Source: an uncultured Bizionia sp. (GTDB lineage: Bacteria > Bacteroidota > Bacteroidia > Flavobacteriales > Flavobacteriaceae). From it: 64,000 bases of DNA. The position numbers were made by a program, and so were the translations under genes. Under the pieces are notes generated by a model that did not search any database, had not been told where the DNA came from, and saw only the letters and a list, made by a program, of their open reading frames with translations. Below are positions 57,101 to 63,556 of the stretch, piece by piece. Numbering within the stretch: the first letter of the stretch is position 1; the number at the start of each line of letters is the position of its first letter. Location of the stretch: assembly GCA_947496215.1 (NCBI GenBank), contig CANMCF010000004.1:1-64000 (forward strand), written 5' to 3'.

Positions 57101-57417
57101 CTGGCAGACGTCCAAGGCCCAGTGTTGCTCGAGGCGTATTCGACACTCAATGTCCTATCGGCAATAGAAGCTGTTCTGGCAAGCCACAGTGTTAGGGTTT
57201 GTGGATTGGTGAGAATGGAATTAGTGATTATTTCATCACCAGTGGAGTTGAAACCGATACCGTTGCCTGTTAGGCCAGCAGTACCGTTTTGATAGGTTCC
57301 GGAACCGGACCAGTTGCCATAACCAGAATAGAAATCATCAGTCAGGCATTGAGAAAAACTAAAGTTCATTGCACACAATAAGGCAATAATAATAGATGGG
57401 AGCTTATTATTAAACAT
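54130..57417 (-). CDS. Large T9SS cargo protein with TIG and lamin-tail-like domains, longer paralogue
   Basis: 1095 residues from the ATG at 57417 (MFNNKLPSIIIALLCAMNFSFSQ); the start at 57438 lies next to the promoter. Domains in order: a carbohydrate-binding-like N-terminal domain (about 25-150), an IPT/TIG domain (about 160-240, ITNFTPLSGPELTQVTIVGTGF), a lamin-tail-like domain (about 255-400, SCHYVELLNPTSSAIDLSTYIVG), an Ig-like region, then the same 580-residue module as the paralogue at 51327-53786 and a T9SS tail (INIHDLLGQQLYHLKGSNGN). Likely surface adhesin or matrix protein. Confidence 0.85.
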   Translation of the reverse strand: MFNNKLPSIIIALLCAMNFSFSQCLTDDFYSGYGNWSGSGTYQNGTAGLTGNGIGFNSTGDEIITNSILTNPQTLTLWLARTASIADRTLSVEYASSNTGPWTSARDILVGEVTTTHQEFTVNLNLVGDYFLRIAMTQRSGGSYYLDDIDVTCGISCTPTHTITNFTPLSGPELTQVTIVGTGFSASTMVSFNGSAASVTYVNTTILVAEVPSGATTGTIAVTEGSCGLDTVMDFTVMPNNCDSNGISSSFTGLMFSGVYDDQTDSCHYVELLNPTSSAIDLSTYIVGVDNNFTLGSIPPTSGFNLNMSLSGTILPGGTTMIQLSSSGACTSCATIVPDLSFTGGGLNDEDRLVLVNGTTAEDVWQNHSNPAAGFNVGYVYTRSNMASAPSTTFNLADWSSDGNEDCFGFEITVVTSPTVMLQPLDIDNCDIASVNISVTASGSGTLSYQWKYITDNSNLWADVSNAAFAPGTVSGVNTTNLSISGFNLDGYQFYCEITESGVCDIATDAIQITMPNTMWNGAVWSNGVPDSNMMAIIDGSYDTNTNGSFTACSLIVNANAGSGLEHRLTVANNTYVEIEHNVTVDGELYVLTQGAFVQNNDGSYFTLTTNGSALVNKSTSPLNSFYEYTYWSSPVENAMVQDGLAFANPNRRYWFNATNFLDVLIEIDNTNTYISGSDGIDDDANAWTLVADGTDVMTPGLGYASMHTPIGFIAGNQYTYTFSGPFNTGIINTPISYNGANGDEDWNLIGNPYPCAIDANAFLTNNSSVIGGAVYLWSQNTAVNSSTSGNQNFNFSQDDYAIITNGSGNIAGGDMIIPTNYIPSGQSFFVQGLSSANAIFNNALRMADETSNSQFFKTNDTSNRLWLNLTSDNGVFNQVLVAYVNGATDGRDSVSYDTRRSIYNENAAVIYTEIENDPDRFAIQGKALESLTLDEVIPLGFETSIAVPTIYSLSIAQLEGGFLETNTIYLKDHLLNTTHDLSTSEYVFTSVEGDFNDRFEIAFNGDFLSTTEFEIESNSISIIELGNDVIKFIAPNDLSIESINIHDLLGQQLYHLKGSNGNVEIFTIPISQAAYIAQIKLSNGQSTSKKMMKK

Positions 57418-57448
57418 ATCATTTTTGGATATAAACAAAAACTAGAAA

Positions 57449-57456
57449 CAAAGGTA
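57449..57456 (-). promoter_or_regulatory. -7 promoter box of the long T9SS cargo gene
   Basis: The minus strand reads TACCTTTG, an exact TAnnTTTG, 31 bp before the ATG at 57417, with TTG 23 bp upstream (57480-57482). It supports the start at 57417. Confidence 0.5.
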
Positions 57457-57707
57457 GAGGGAATGCTGAAACTGGGTATCAACTATTCATTAAGCAATCT
57501 TAATTGAAAAGTTAAAAAGCACATTTATGGTTACAGCTGAATTGCTTTCTAAATAAATTGATTTTCAAATATATAAATAATAGGTAGTAACAGAAACCAA
57601 AGCCCCTTGTTTTCGATTAAGTGAATATTATCATTGTCTTTTATCCTTAAATAATTGGCTGAATCGTATCTTCGTCACCTTTTGAGATTTAGTACATTCT
57701 TAGACCG

Positions 57708-58184
57708 ATGCAACAAAACAAGAAGACATTTACAGTAGAGGAAGCGACAAGGAAGTTGGAGAATTATTGTGCTTATCAGGAACGTTGCCATAAGGAAGTA
57801 CAGGACAAGTTGAAGGGAATGGATATGATCCCAGAGGCAATAGATGTCATAGTCGTGCACCTCTTGAATCATAATTTCTTGAATGAAGAGCGTTTTGCCA
57901 AGGCTTTTGCAAGAGGCAAGTTCAATACCAAGAAATGGGGGAGACGTAGATTGATCATGGAGCTGAAGAAAAAAAACATTTCAAAAGTCAATTTGGATAC
58001 GGCTCTCAAGGAAATAGATCCTGAGGATTACATTGAAACCTTCAACGACTTGGCTGAAAAAAGAGCAAATGCGATATTGGAAAGCAACAAACAAAAGAAA
58101 AAGAAGAAGTTGGCGGATTATTTGTTGTACAGAGGGTGGGAATCCCATTTGGTGTACGACAAGGTCAACGAATTGATGAAATAA
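57708..58184 (+). CDS. recX: Regulatory protein RecX
   Basis: 158 residues. Three-helix repeats of the RecX fold: ATRKLENYCAYQERCHKEVQ, LNHNFLNEERFAKAFARGKF and KKWGRRRLIMELKKKNIS, ending LADYLLYRGWESHLVYDKVNE. RecX binds RecA filaments and limits their activity. Stops 11 bp before the convergent cupin gene. recA is not in the window. Confidence 0.9.
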   Translation: MQQNKKTFTVEEATRKLENYCAYQERCHKEVQDKLKGMDMIPEAIDVIVVHLLNHNFLNEERFAKAFARGKFNTKKWGRRRLIMELKKKNISKVNLDTALKEIDPEDYIETFNDLAEKRANAILESNKQKKKKKLADYLLYRGWESHLVYDKVNELMK

Positions 58185-58195
58185 GGAGTTTTCAA

Positions 58196-59050
58196 CTATT
58201 TGTTGGTTCTAACTATGGCCTGTTCATTTTTCCAATCAATCCATTTTTGCCCTTTTATGCGTCGCATCAAGTTGTCTATGTTCCGCATTATGAATACATT
58301 GTAAATGGCTTTGCTCAAGGTTTTCGGGTGTCGGGCTATGGACCTGAGACTCATTGAGAAACCTTCCGTATAGTATTTCATATAATGCCAATACCCTTCA
58401 GGCATGTACAATACCTCACCATGGTTGAGTTCGCAAACCCATCCTCTGGCTTGTTTCAAGGCTGGCCATTTTTCAAAATCCGGGTTTGAGAAATCGATGT
58501 CCTCACGTACGATCAAGGAGTGGGGAATCTTATACAGGTGCTTGCTTTGTTTTTGGTCGAATAGAATACATTGCTTTTTACCTTCAAAGTGAAAATGAAA
58601 GATGTTGGCCAAGTCAATGTCATAATGCATGAAGGTATGAGAGTCCTTTCCTCCAAAAAACAGCATTGGCAAACCCTTCATTAAACGCAATCCGAAATCT
58701 GGAAAGGAAAAATCCTTTTGAAGCCTTGGGACCTCTTTCAAGATGTTCCAAAGGAAGATACGATACTTGGTAGGCTCCCGTTTCAACAAATCCACATATT
58801 CTCCCATCTTCATGGTGGCATGGGGTTCGTTGAAACCATCTTTGTAATCCACAGGTCTATCGTCGTACAATGGTACGGTCTTGTTTCCTGCAATGCTTTT
58901 CATATATTCCAAGTTCCATTTGGAATAGGCCGGCCAATCTTCGATGCAACGCTCTATCACCACAGGTTTTTGTGGTTTGAAATAGTGCTTGATGAAATCC
59001 TCCTTGCTTATGTTTTTCACACGAGGAATGTCTTGAAGATTTAATTTCAA
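58196..59050 (-). CDS. Cupin-like (JmjC/cupin_8) oxygenase-like protein, TTG start
   Basis: 284 residues. Cupin_8/JmjC core: FMHYDIDLANIFHFHF with H-x-D metal ligands, ILFDQKQSKHLYKIPH, LNHGEVLYMPEGYWHYM with the second histidine. Together these look like an Fe(II)/2-oxoglutarate oxygenase, possibly a protein or tRNA hydroxylase. The first codon is TTG: an in-frame TAA lies five codons upstream and no ATG occurs for at least 60 codons, so TTG is the only plausible start. Reads tail-to-tail with recX. Confidence 0.8.
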   Translation of the reverse strand: MKLNLQDIPRVKNISKEDFIKHYFKPQKPVVIERCIEDWPAYSKWNLEYMKSIAGNKTVPLYDDRPVDYKDGFNEPHATMKMGEYVDLLKREPTKYRIFLWNILKEVPRLQKDFSFPDFGLRLMKGLPMLFFGGKDSHTFMHYDIDLANIFHFHFEGKKQCILFDQKQSKHLYKIPHSLIVREDIDFSNPDFEKWPALKQARGWVCELNHGEVLYMPEGYWHYMKYYTEGFSMSLRSIARHPKTLSKAIYNVFIMRNIDNLMRRIKGQKWIDWKNEQAIVRTNK

Positions 59051-59121
59051 AAGTCGAAAGATTTAGCGTATAAAGTTAAAAAAACGCTGTAATTCTCAAA
59101 AAAGTATGATGCTTTTTGGCT

Positions 59122-60216
59122 TTATTTAACAGCTTTTGCTTTTTGTTTGGCGTCCTCGTTTCTTTGTATGGTATGCTCTGGGCGAGACCATTTCGGCTTT
59201 TCTCCTAAAGACTCATATTGAGAATCCGATGCTTCCACGGTTTGTGGTTGCGTCTTTTTGGTGAAAGGCTTTTGAGGGTTCAATCCCAATAGTTCAAACA
59301 TTTTCATATCCTCGTTCACGTCCGGATTTGGAGTCGTCAATAGCTTGTCTCCAGCAAAGATGGAGTTGGCTCCGGCAAAGAAGCACATTGCTTGCCCTTC
59401 TCTACTCATTTGTGTACGACCGGCACTTAAACGTACTTGTGTTTCCGGCATGACTATACGTGTCGTTGCAACCATACGAACCATTTCCCAAATGGATACA
59501 GGTTGTTGTTCTTCCAAAGGTGTCCCTTCAACCGCTACCAAGGCATTGATTGGTGTGGATTCCGGCTGAGGGTCCAAAGTGGACAAGGCCACCAACATAC
59601 CTGCTCGGTCTTCTATCTTTTCTCCCATCCCGATGATTCCTCCAGAACAAACCGTTACGTTCGTCTTGCGAACATTGTCTATGGTATTCAAGCGATCTTC
59701 GTAACCACGAGTGGAAATGACTTCCTTGTAGTATTCTTCAGAAGAATCCAAGTTGTGGTTGTATGCATATAGACCAGCTTCTGCCAAACGTTCTGCTTGG
59801 TTTTCGGTAATCATTCCTAGGGTACAACATACTTCCATGTCCAACTTGTTGATGGTACGTACCATTTCCAAGACTTGGTCAAATTCCTCACCATCTTTCA
59901 CATTGCGCCAAGCAGCTCCCATGCATACACGAGAACTTCCCGATGACTTTGCACGCAAGGCTTGTGCCTTTACTTGTTGTACGTTCATCAAATCGTTTCC
60001 TTCGATGTCGGTGTGATAACGTGCAGCTTGAGGGCAATAACCACAATCTTCTGGACAACCTCCTGTCTTTATGGACAACAACGTGCTCACCTGAACCGTG
60101 TTCGGGTCATGATGCAAACGGTGTGTCGTCGCTGCTTCGTAAAGCAAATCCATCAATGGTTTGTTATAAATGTCAAGAATTTGTTCTTTAGTCCAATTGT
60201 GTCTTATCTCGCTCAT
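59122..60216 (-). CDS. bioB: Biotin synthase
   Basis: 364 residues. Radical-SAM cysteines C54-x3-C58-x2-C61 (GGCPEDCGYCPQ), then RVCMGAAWRN, a [2Fe-2S] cysteine in MEVCCTLGM, VTVCSGGIIGMGE, and RLSAGRTQMS. It inserts sulfur into dethiobiotin and so depends on the SUF machinery encoded earlier in the window. The C-terminus is extended by about 40 residues (QPQTVEASDSQYESLGEKP...) of low complexity. The other bio genes are not within the window. Confidence 0.95.
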   Translation of the reverse strand: MSEIRHNWTKEQILDIYNKPLMDLLYEAATTHRLHHDPNTVQVSTLLSIKTGGCPEDCGYCPQAARYHTDIEGNDLMNVQQVKAQALRAKSSGSSRVCMGAAWRNVKDGEEFDQVLEMVRTINKLDMEVCCTLGMITENQAERLAEAGLYAYNHNLDSSEEYYKEVISTRGYEDRLNTIDNVRKTNVTVCSGGIIGMGEKIEDRAGMLVALSTLDPQPESTPINALVAVEGTPLEEQQPVSIWEMVRMVATTRIVMPETQVRLSAGRTQMSREGQAMCFFAGANSIFAGDKLLTTPNPDVNEDMKMFELLGLNPQKPFTKKTQPQTVEASDSQYESLGEKPKWSRPEHTIQRNEDAKQKAKAVK

Positions 60217-60235
60217 AAAAGAATGTTATTTGAAG

Positions 60236-60243
60236 CAAAAATA
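60236..60243 (-). promoter_or_regulatory. -7 promoter box of bioB
   Basis: The minus strand reads TATTTTTG, an exact TAnnTTTG, 19 bp before the bioB ATG and directly after the stop codon of the upstream membrane-protein gene, giving bioB its own start. Confidence 0.5.
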
Positions 60244-60244
60244 A

Positions 60245-60724
60245 CTATAACCATTTAGATTCTGACTCAGTTGCGTCTAAAATATCAACAATTAATAATT
60301 CGGATATGTGCCTAGCCATTTCAAAGGCATCTTCTTTGTTGGTTGTGCTATATGCCGTTATCCTTTTGTTACGATCGTAGAACAGATTTAATTGTATGAT
60401 GTCGTTGGTTACGTTTGTTTCGGCAGTCAATGCCCTTACCGTCGTTGTCTCGGTTGTACTGAAGACAGATACATATTCGATTTCGGGTAGATTTTTCCAT
60501 TTGCCATAGCGAAAACCAAACAAGGAAAAATATGTTCTATAGCTTTTGGAATGCAAATCGATTTCTGAACCATCGGAATAGAGAAAGAACACGGATAACC
60601 CGCAAATTATGAAACCAAAAAGACTCCCGCCCAATAGGGCCAATAATCCCAATATGAAAAAACAGATTCCGAAGACGCGTTTCATAATGGGGGATTTTCT
60701 CTTGAAGTTTACTTTATTGTTCAT
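60245..60724 (-). CDS. Small membrane protein of unknown function
   Basis: 159 residues. Two adjacent membrane helices at about 15-50 (MKRVFGICFFILGLLALLGGSLFGFIICGL) followed by a soluble, beta-rich C-terminal domain (YRTYFSLFGFRYGKWKNLPE, IIQLNLFYDRNKRITAYSTTN) that resembles the PH-like part of small bacterial membrane proteins. A start at 60685 (MKRVFG) is possible. It overlaps the upstream hydrolase gene by 11 bp and ends just before the bioB promoter. Confidence 0.65.
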   Translation of the reverse strand: MNNKVNFKRKSPIMKRVFGICFFILGLLALLGGSLFGFIICGLSVFFLYSDGSEIDLHSKSYRTYFSLFGFRYGKWKNLPEIEYVSVFSTTETTTVRALTAETNVTNDIIQLNLFYDRNKRITAYSTTNKEDAFEMARHISELLIVDILDATESESKWL

Positions 60725-61682
60725 TTAAAAAGGAGGTTAGGAGTTCATAGAATTTCTCAGGTTCTTCCAAATAGGGGTTGTGTGCACTTTTTTCGAACAT
60801 CACAAACTGTGCTTGAGGCATGAATGTCTTGTATTGTACAGCAAATTCAGGAGTGGAAACACCGTCGTATCTGCCAGCTACAATCAATGTCTTGGCTTTG
60901 ACGTCTTTTAGTCGTTTCCTATAGTCTTGATTGATCATACTACCGGAAACATCGAAGTCGCCGTCTTTTCCGATAATGGCGACATATACGTCGTTGGCCC
61001 AACCGCGATGTTTGTATTTTGGGGAGTTTTGCCTTAGTTTGGTGTTGTGATAATATATGTACTTCGTTGGGAAATTACCATAGACCTGGGCTAGTTCCTC
61101 ATCGCTCGATAGATGACCCAGAGCACGAAGCGAATCCACCTTCTTCCATTTTTCAGGAAAATGCGTCTTCGCATAGTGGTTGTAGCTGTCACAATTGGCT
61201 TGCCACATGGCTCCACTATGAAACCCACTTATGAGGACCATCTTGTCTACATTGTCTGGATATTTTATGGCATAGGCCTGTGCGGGAACCGTCCCATAGG
61301 AATGACCTACCAAGGATATCTTGTCGAACTTCAACAACACGCGAAGTTTTTCTATCAATTCCACGTCGTTTTCCACAGAATATTCCGAAGCATCTTTTGC
61401 ATCATCGCTTTTTCCGCGACCCAAGAAATCGAAGAATACCACGGTATTGGTTTTGTAATAGTGTCCGAAATTTCCTTGCATGTAATCATGTGAGTTTCCT
61501 GGACCTCCTGGCAAGAAGAAGATGGGATCACCAGAACCTTTCATCTCCACATTTATCTTGTAACCATCGATGGTATGGAATTTGGATTCGAACTTGTCGT
61601 AAATGTCAGGATCTTGTTGGGCTGAAAGTGCAGTGCCTATAAACAACAAGGCAATGCAAAATAGATTGGATATGTATTTCAT
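60714..61682 (-). CDS. Secreted alpha/beta hydrolase, proline-iminopeptidase-like
   Basis: 322 residues. Signal peptide (MKYISNLFCIALLFIGTALSAQ). Proline-iminopeptidase-type fold: FLPGGPGNSHDY (the usual HGGPG reads PGGPG here), nucleophile S128 in LVGHSYGT, an acid in VAGRYDGVSTPE, and a catalytic His in SAHNPYLEEPE. Periplasmic peptidase or esterase likely. It overlaps the following membrane-protein gene by 11 bp, so the pair is one transcription unit. Confidence 0.85.
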   Translation of the reverse strand: MKYISNLFCIALLFIGTALSAQQDPDIYDKFESKFHTIDGYKINVEMKGSGDPIFFLPGGPGNSHDYMQGNFGHYYKTNTVVFFDFLGRGKSDDAKDASEYSVENDVELIEKLRVLLKFDKISLVGHSYGTVPAQAYAIKYPDNVDKMVLISGFHSGAMWQANCDSYNHYAKTHFPEKWKKVDSLRALGHLSSDEELAQVYGNFPTKYIYYHNTKLRQNSPKYKHRGWANDVYVAIIGKDGDFDVSGSMINQDYRKRLKDVKAKTLIVAGRYDGVSTPEFAVQYKTFMPQAQFVMFEKSAHNPYLEEPEKFYELLTSFLNEQ

Positions 61683-61748
61683 GATTTTATGATTATGTTG
61701 GTAAATATAAAATCGGCTACTGGAGCGGATTTCTTTATGGTTGTTGTC

Positions 61749-61977
61749 TTATTTGTTCGTATCCCCCTCGGTGACTTCGATAGATGTTCCGTCTTTAAGG
61801 GCTTTGCCTTTTAGGTATTCCGGCAATTCCATTCCAGTTATGTTGAACATCTCTGACAGCTTTCACGATTTGATCGAAACCTTCTGCTTGTTTGGTCAAT
61901 ACCTCATATAGACCTTGTGCTTCGGCTTGTGCATTGACGGCAGCTATCTGTGATCGTTCATCTTGCAAGGTATTTGC
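61749..61977 (-). pseudogene. Decayed fragment of an SPFH/flotillin-type gene (C-terminal piece)
   Basis: The minus strand contains, in one frame, ANTLQDERSQIAAVNAQAEA then QGLYEVLTKQAEGFDQIVKA, matching the helical tail of flotillin-like proteins. The match then shifts by one frame to SEMFNITGMELPEYLKGKAL with a stop at 61749-61751. A stop (61978-61980) lies directly before the first frame, so neither piece has a start or the SPFH domain. The region 61683-62065 holds no other gene. The family name rests on a short alignment by eye and is tentative. Confidence 0.5.
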
Positions 61978-62065
61978 TTAACAGATGGAACCTCCACTAT
62001 TCTTTTTCGTTATCAATTTACAAGCAGCATTACTAATATAAAGCCTTTAAAAAGGATTCACAATT

Positions 62066-63202
62066 TTATTTAGAAAGTAGGATACTCACTGCATTGCCAC
62101 CGAAACCGACAGCATTCACCAAAACGTTTTGTAATTTTTCAGGTTGTTTTTCTTCTAAATAAGGCGTTGAAACAAAGGTTTGGTGCTGTAGCATCAAAAC
62201 GGCCATTTCAACACTTAGCATACCTGAAGCTCCCAAGGTATGTCCAAGCTTCCATTTATTAGTAGTCAACGAAGGAATATTGTTACAAAAAACTTTTTCG
62301 ATGGCGTTTATTTCGGAAAGATCACCTTTTATCGTGCCAGGTGTATGTGTTACAATGACATCTACATCGTCTGGATTCAAATCTCCCAAGGCCATGGTCA
62401 TCGATTTCACGAAGCAATCGCCATTGGCAGACAAGGACACGTTGTGTTTCAAAGGCTCCGTGGCATAGCCAATGCCTTTTACAATGGCCAATGCATTGGG
62501 TTGTATTCCCCTTTCTAGACAAGCCATTGCAGCACCTTCACCAAGAATCATGGTATTCTTGGACTTATCCAAATCCAAGGCACGACAAGGATAGTCGGTC
62601 TCTTCTTTCGCATAGATCTTCAATGCTTGCATTTGTGCGATGGTAAATGGTGTCAAGGAGGCCTCGCTCCCTCCAACCAAAAAGGTGTCACTCAATCCCG
62701 ATTGTATCCAGGCAACGCCGTTCAACAAGGCATGCAATGCCGTGGAGCAGGTTATGGAATGTGAAATTTCCGGACCTTGCGTTTGCAAGTCGTGGGCGAC
62801 CCATGAGGAGATGTTTCCCAGTGTCGTCGTTGGCGAACTCAACGTTTCGGCCTTGTTCCTGTTTAGGAAGTCTTCGTGGTAGTTTTCGAACAATCGCGTG
62901 GCACCACGGGAAGATCCTATGTTTATTCCAAAGTCATGAGTGTTCCAATTTGCCTTTTCAACAGCTTTCCTTGCAGAATGGATGGCGAATAGGACAGAAT
63001 CGTCCAAGGGTCTGTATTTTGCATCCGAATCCCTCAACTTTGAGATTTCGGCTTTTGCGTTTTGGGGCAGTTCCGAAACCAGAGCCTCATCTTTTACGAC
63101 GATATGATGCGAATGGTCTTTATAGCTTTCCCATACTTCATCTGTGGATTTTCCAAGTGGGGAAATCGATGAGATGGCGGTTATGGATATTGGTTTTAAC
63201 AC
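62066..63202 (-). CDS. Beta-ketoacyl synthase (FabF-like)
   Basis: 378 residues, start GTG at 63202. Catalytic triad C152 (SITCSTALHA), H286 (VTHTPGTIKGD), H321 (KLGHTLGASG). Shorter than typical FabF (about 410), with the N-terminus intact. The bioB gene is 1.9 kb downstream on the same strand. Ketoacyl synthases occur in Bacteroidota biotin clusters, so a role in pimeloyl chain formation is possible. A general fatty-acid or secondary-metabolite function is the alternative. Confidence 0.85.
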   Translation of the reverse strand: MLKPISITAISSISPLGKSTDEVWESYKDHSHHIVVKDEALVSELPQNAKAEISKLRDSDAKYRPLDDSVLFAIHSARKAVEKANWNTHDFGINIGSSRGATRLFENYHEDFLNRNKAETLSSPTTTLGNISSWVAHDLQTQGPEISHSITCSTALHALLNGVAWIQSGLSDTFLVGGSEASLTPFTIAQMQALKIYAKEETDYPCRALDLDKSKNTMILGEGAAMACLERGIQPNALAIVKGIGYATEPLKHNVSLSANGDCFVKSMTMALGDLNPDDVDVIVTHTPGTIKGDLSEINAIEKVFCNNIPSLTTNKWKLGHTLGASGMLSVEMAVLMLQHQTFVSTPYLEEKQPEKLQNVLVNAVGFGGNAVSILLSK

Positions 63203-63218
63203 TAAAAACGGTTTTGGG

Positions 63219-63226
63219 CAAAAATA
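63219..63226 (-). promoter_or_regulatory. -7 promoter box of the ketoacyl synthase gene
   Basis: The minus strand reads TATTTTTG, an exact TAnnTTTG, 16 bp before the GTG start at 63202, so the message has a very short leader. Confidence 0.5.
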
Positions 63227-63276
63227 CGAGTTATCCTTTTTCCATCTCGAAAAAAGGAGTGATTTAATTCATATCC

Positions 63277-63296
63277 TCCTGAACTTGTTTTCAGGA
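63277..63296. repeat. Intergenic palindrome TCCTGAA-CTTGTT-TTCAGGA
   Basis: A 7-bp inverted repeat with a 6-nt loop, resembling short palindromes scattered between genes in flavobacteria. It lies in the 354-bp region between two divergent genes. That region also holds the ketoacyl synthase promoter and a 45-codon ORF. Confidence 0.45.
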
Positions 63297-63416
63297 TCTC
63301 GCGTAGCAAGGGATTACAAGTGTAACGACAGAGGTGTTTGGAGCTGCTCTAAGTGGCAAAAAGGATTGTTTATTTGATTTTGACTGTAACAAATTATTTG
63401 TTTTTAGTACATATTA

Positions 63417-63554
63417 ATGTGGACGGGAATGATGGAACTCGAAAATGAATACCGTCAAATCCAATGCCAGTACACGGAAAACGGCTTTTTCGGATTAAAT
63501 CGAAAGAGTGAGACTACAACCAAAAACAAAGACTTCCGCTTTCTCGGAGGATAG
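63417..63554 (+). CDS. Possible 45-residue upstream ORF of the terminal gene
   Basis: ATG at 63417, TAG at 63552-63554. The peptide begins MWTGMMELENEYRQIQCQYT and ends FRFLGG. It has no recognisable domain. Its stop codon lies 2 bp before the ATG of the next gene and overlaps that gene's ribosome-binding site, so it could be a small gene, a coupling ORF, or chance. Confidence 0.3.
   Translation: MWTGMMELENEYRQIQCQYTENGFFGLNRKSETTTKNKDFRFLGG
63546..63550 (+). promoter_or_regulatory. Strong Shine-Dalgarno site before the terminal gene
   Basis: GGAGG 6 bp before the ATG at 63557 (TCTCGGAGGATAGACATG). Such a site is unusual here; most genes in this window have none. It decides the start of the next gene. 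Confidence 0.6.
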
Positions 63555-63556
63555 AC

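Noticed and set aside
62647-63267. 206-codon plus-strand ORF opposite the ketoacyl synthase
   Set aside because: It runs antisense across the synthase's catalytic Cys region, has no motif and extends beyond its promoter. The minus-strand gene has clear catalytic residues.
63361-63416. Promoter for the 45-codon ORF and the terminal gene
   Set aside because: A TTTG (63373) and TTATTTG (63394-63400) occur, but neither spacing nor the TAnn part fits the consensus well.
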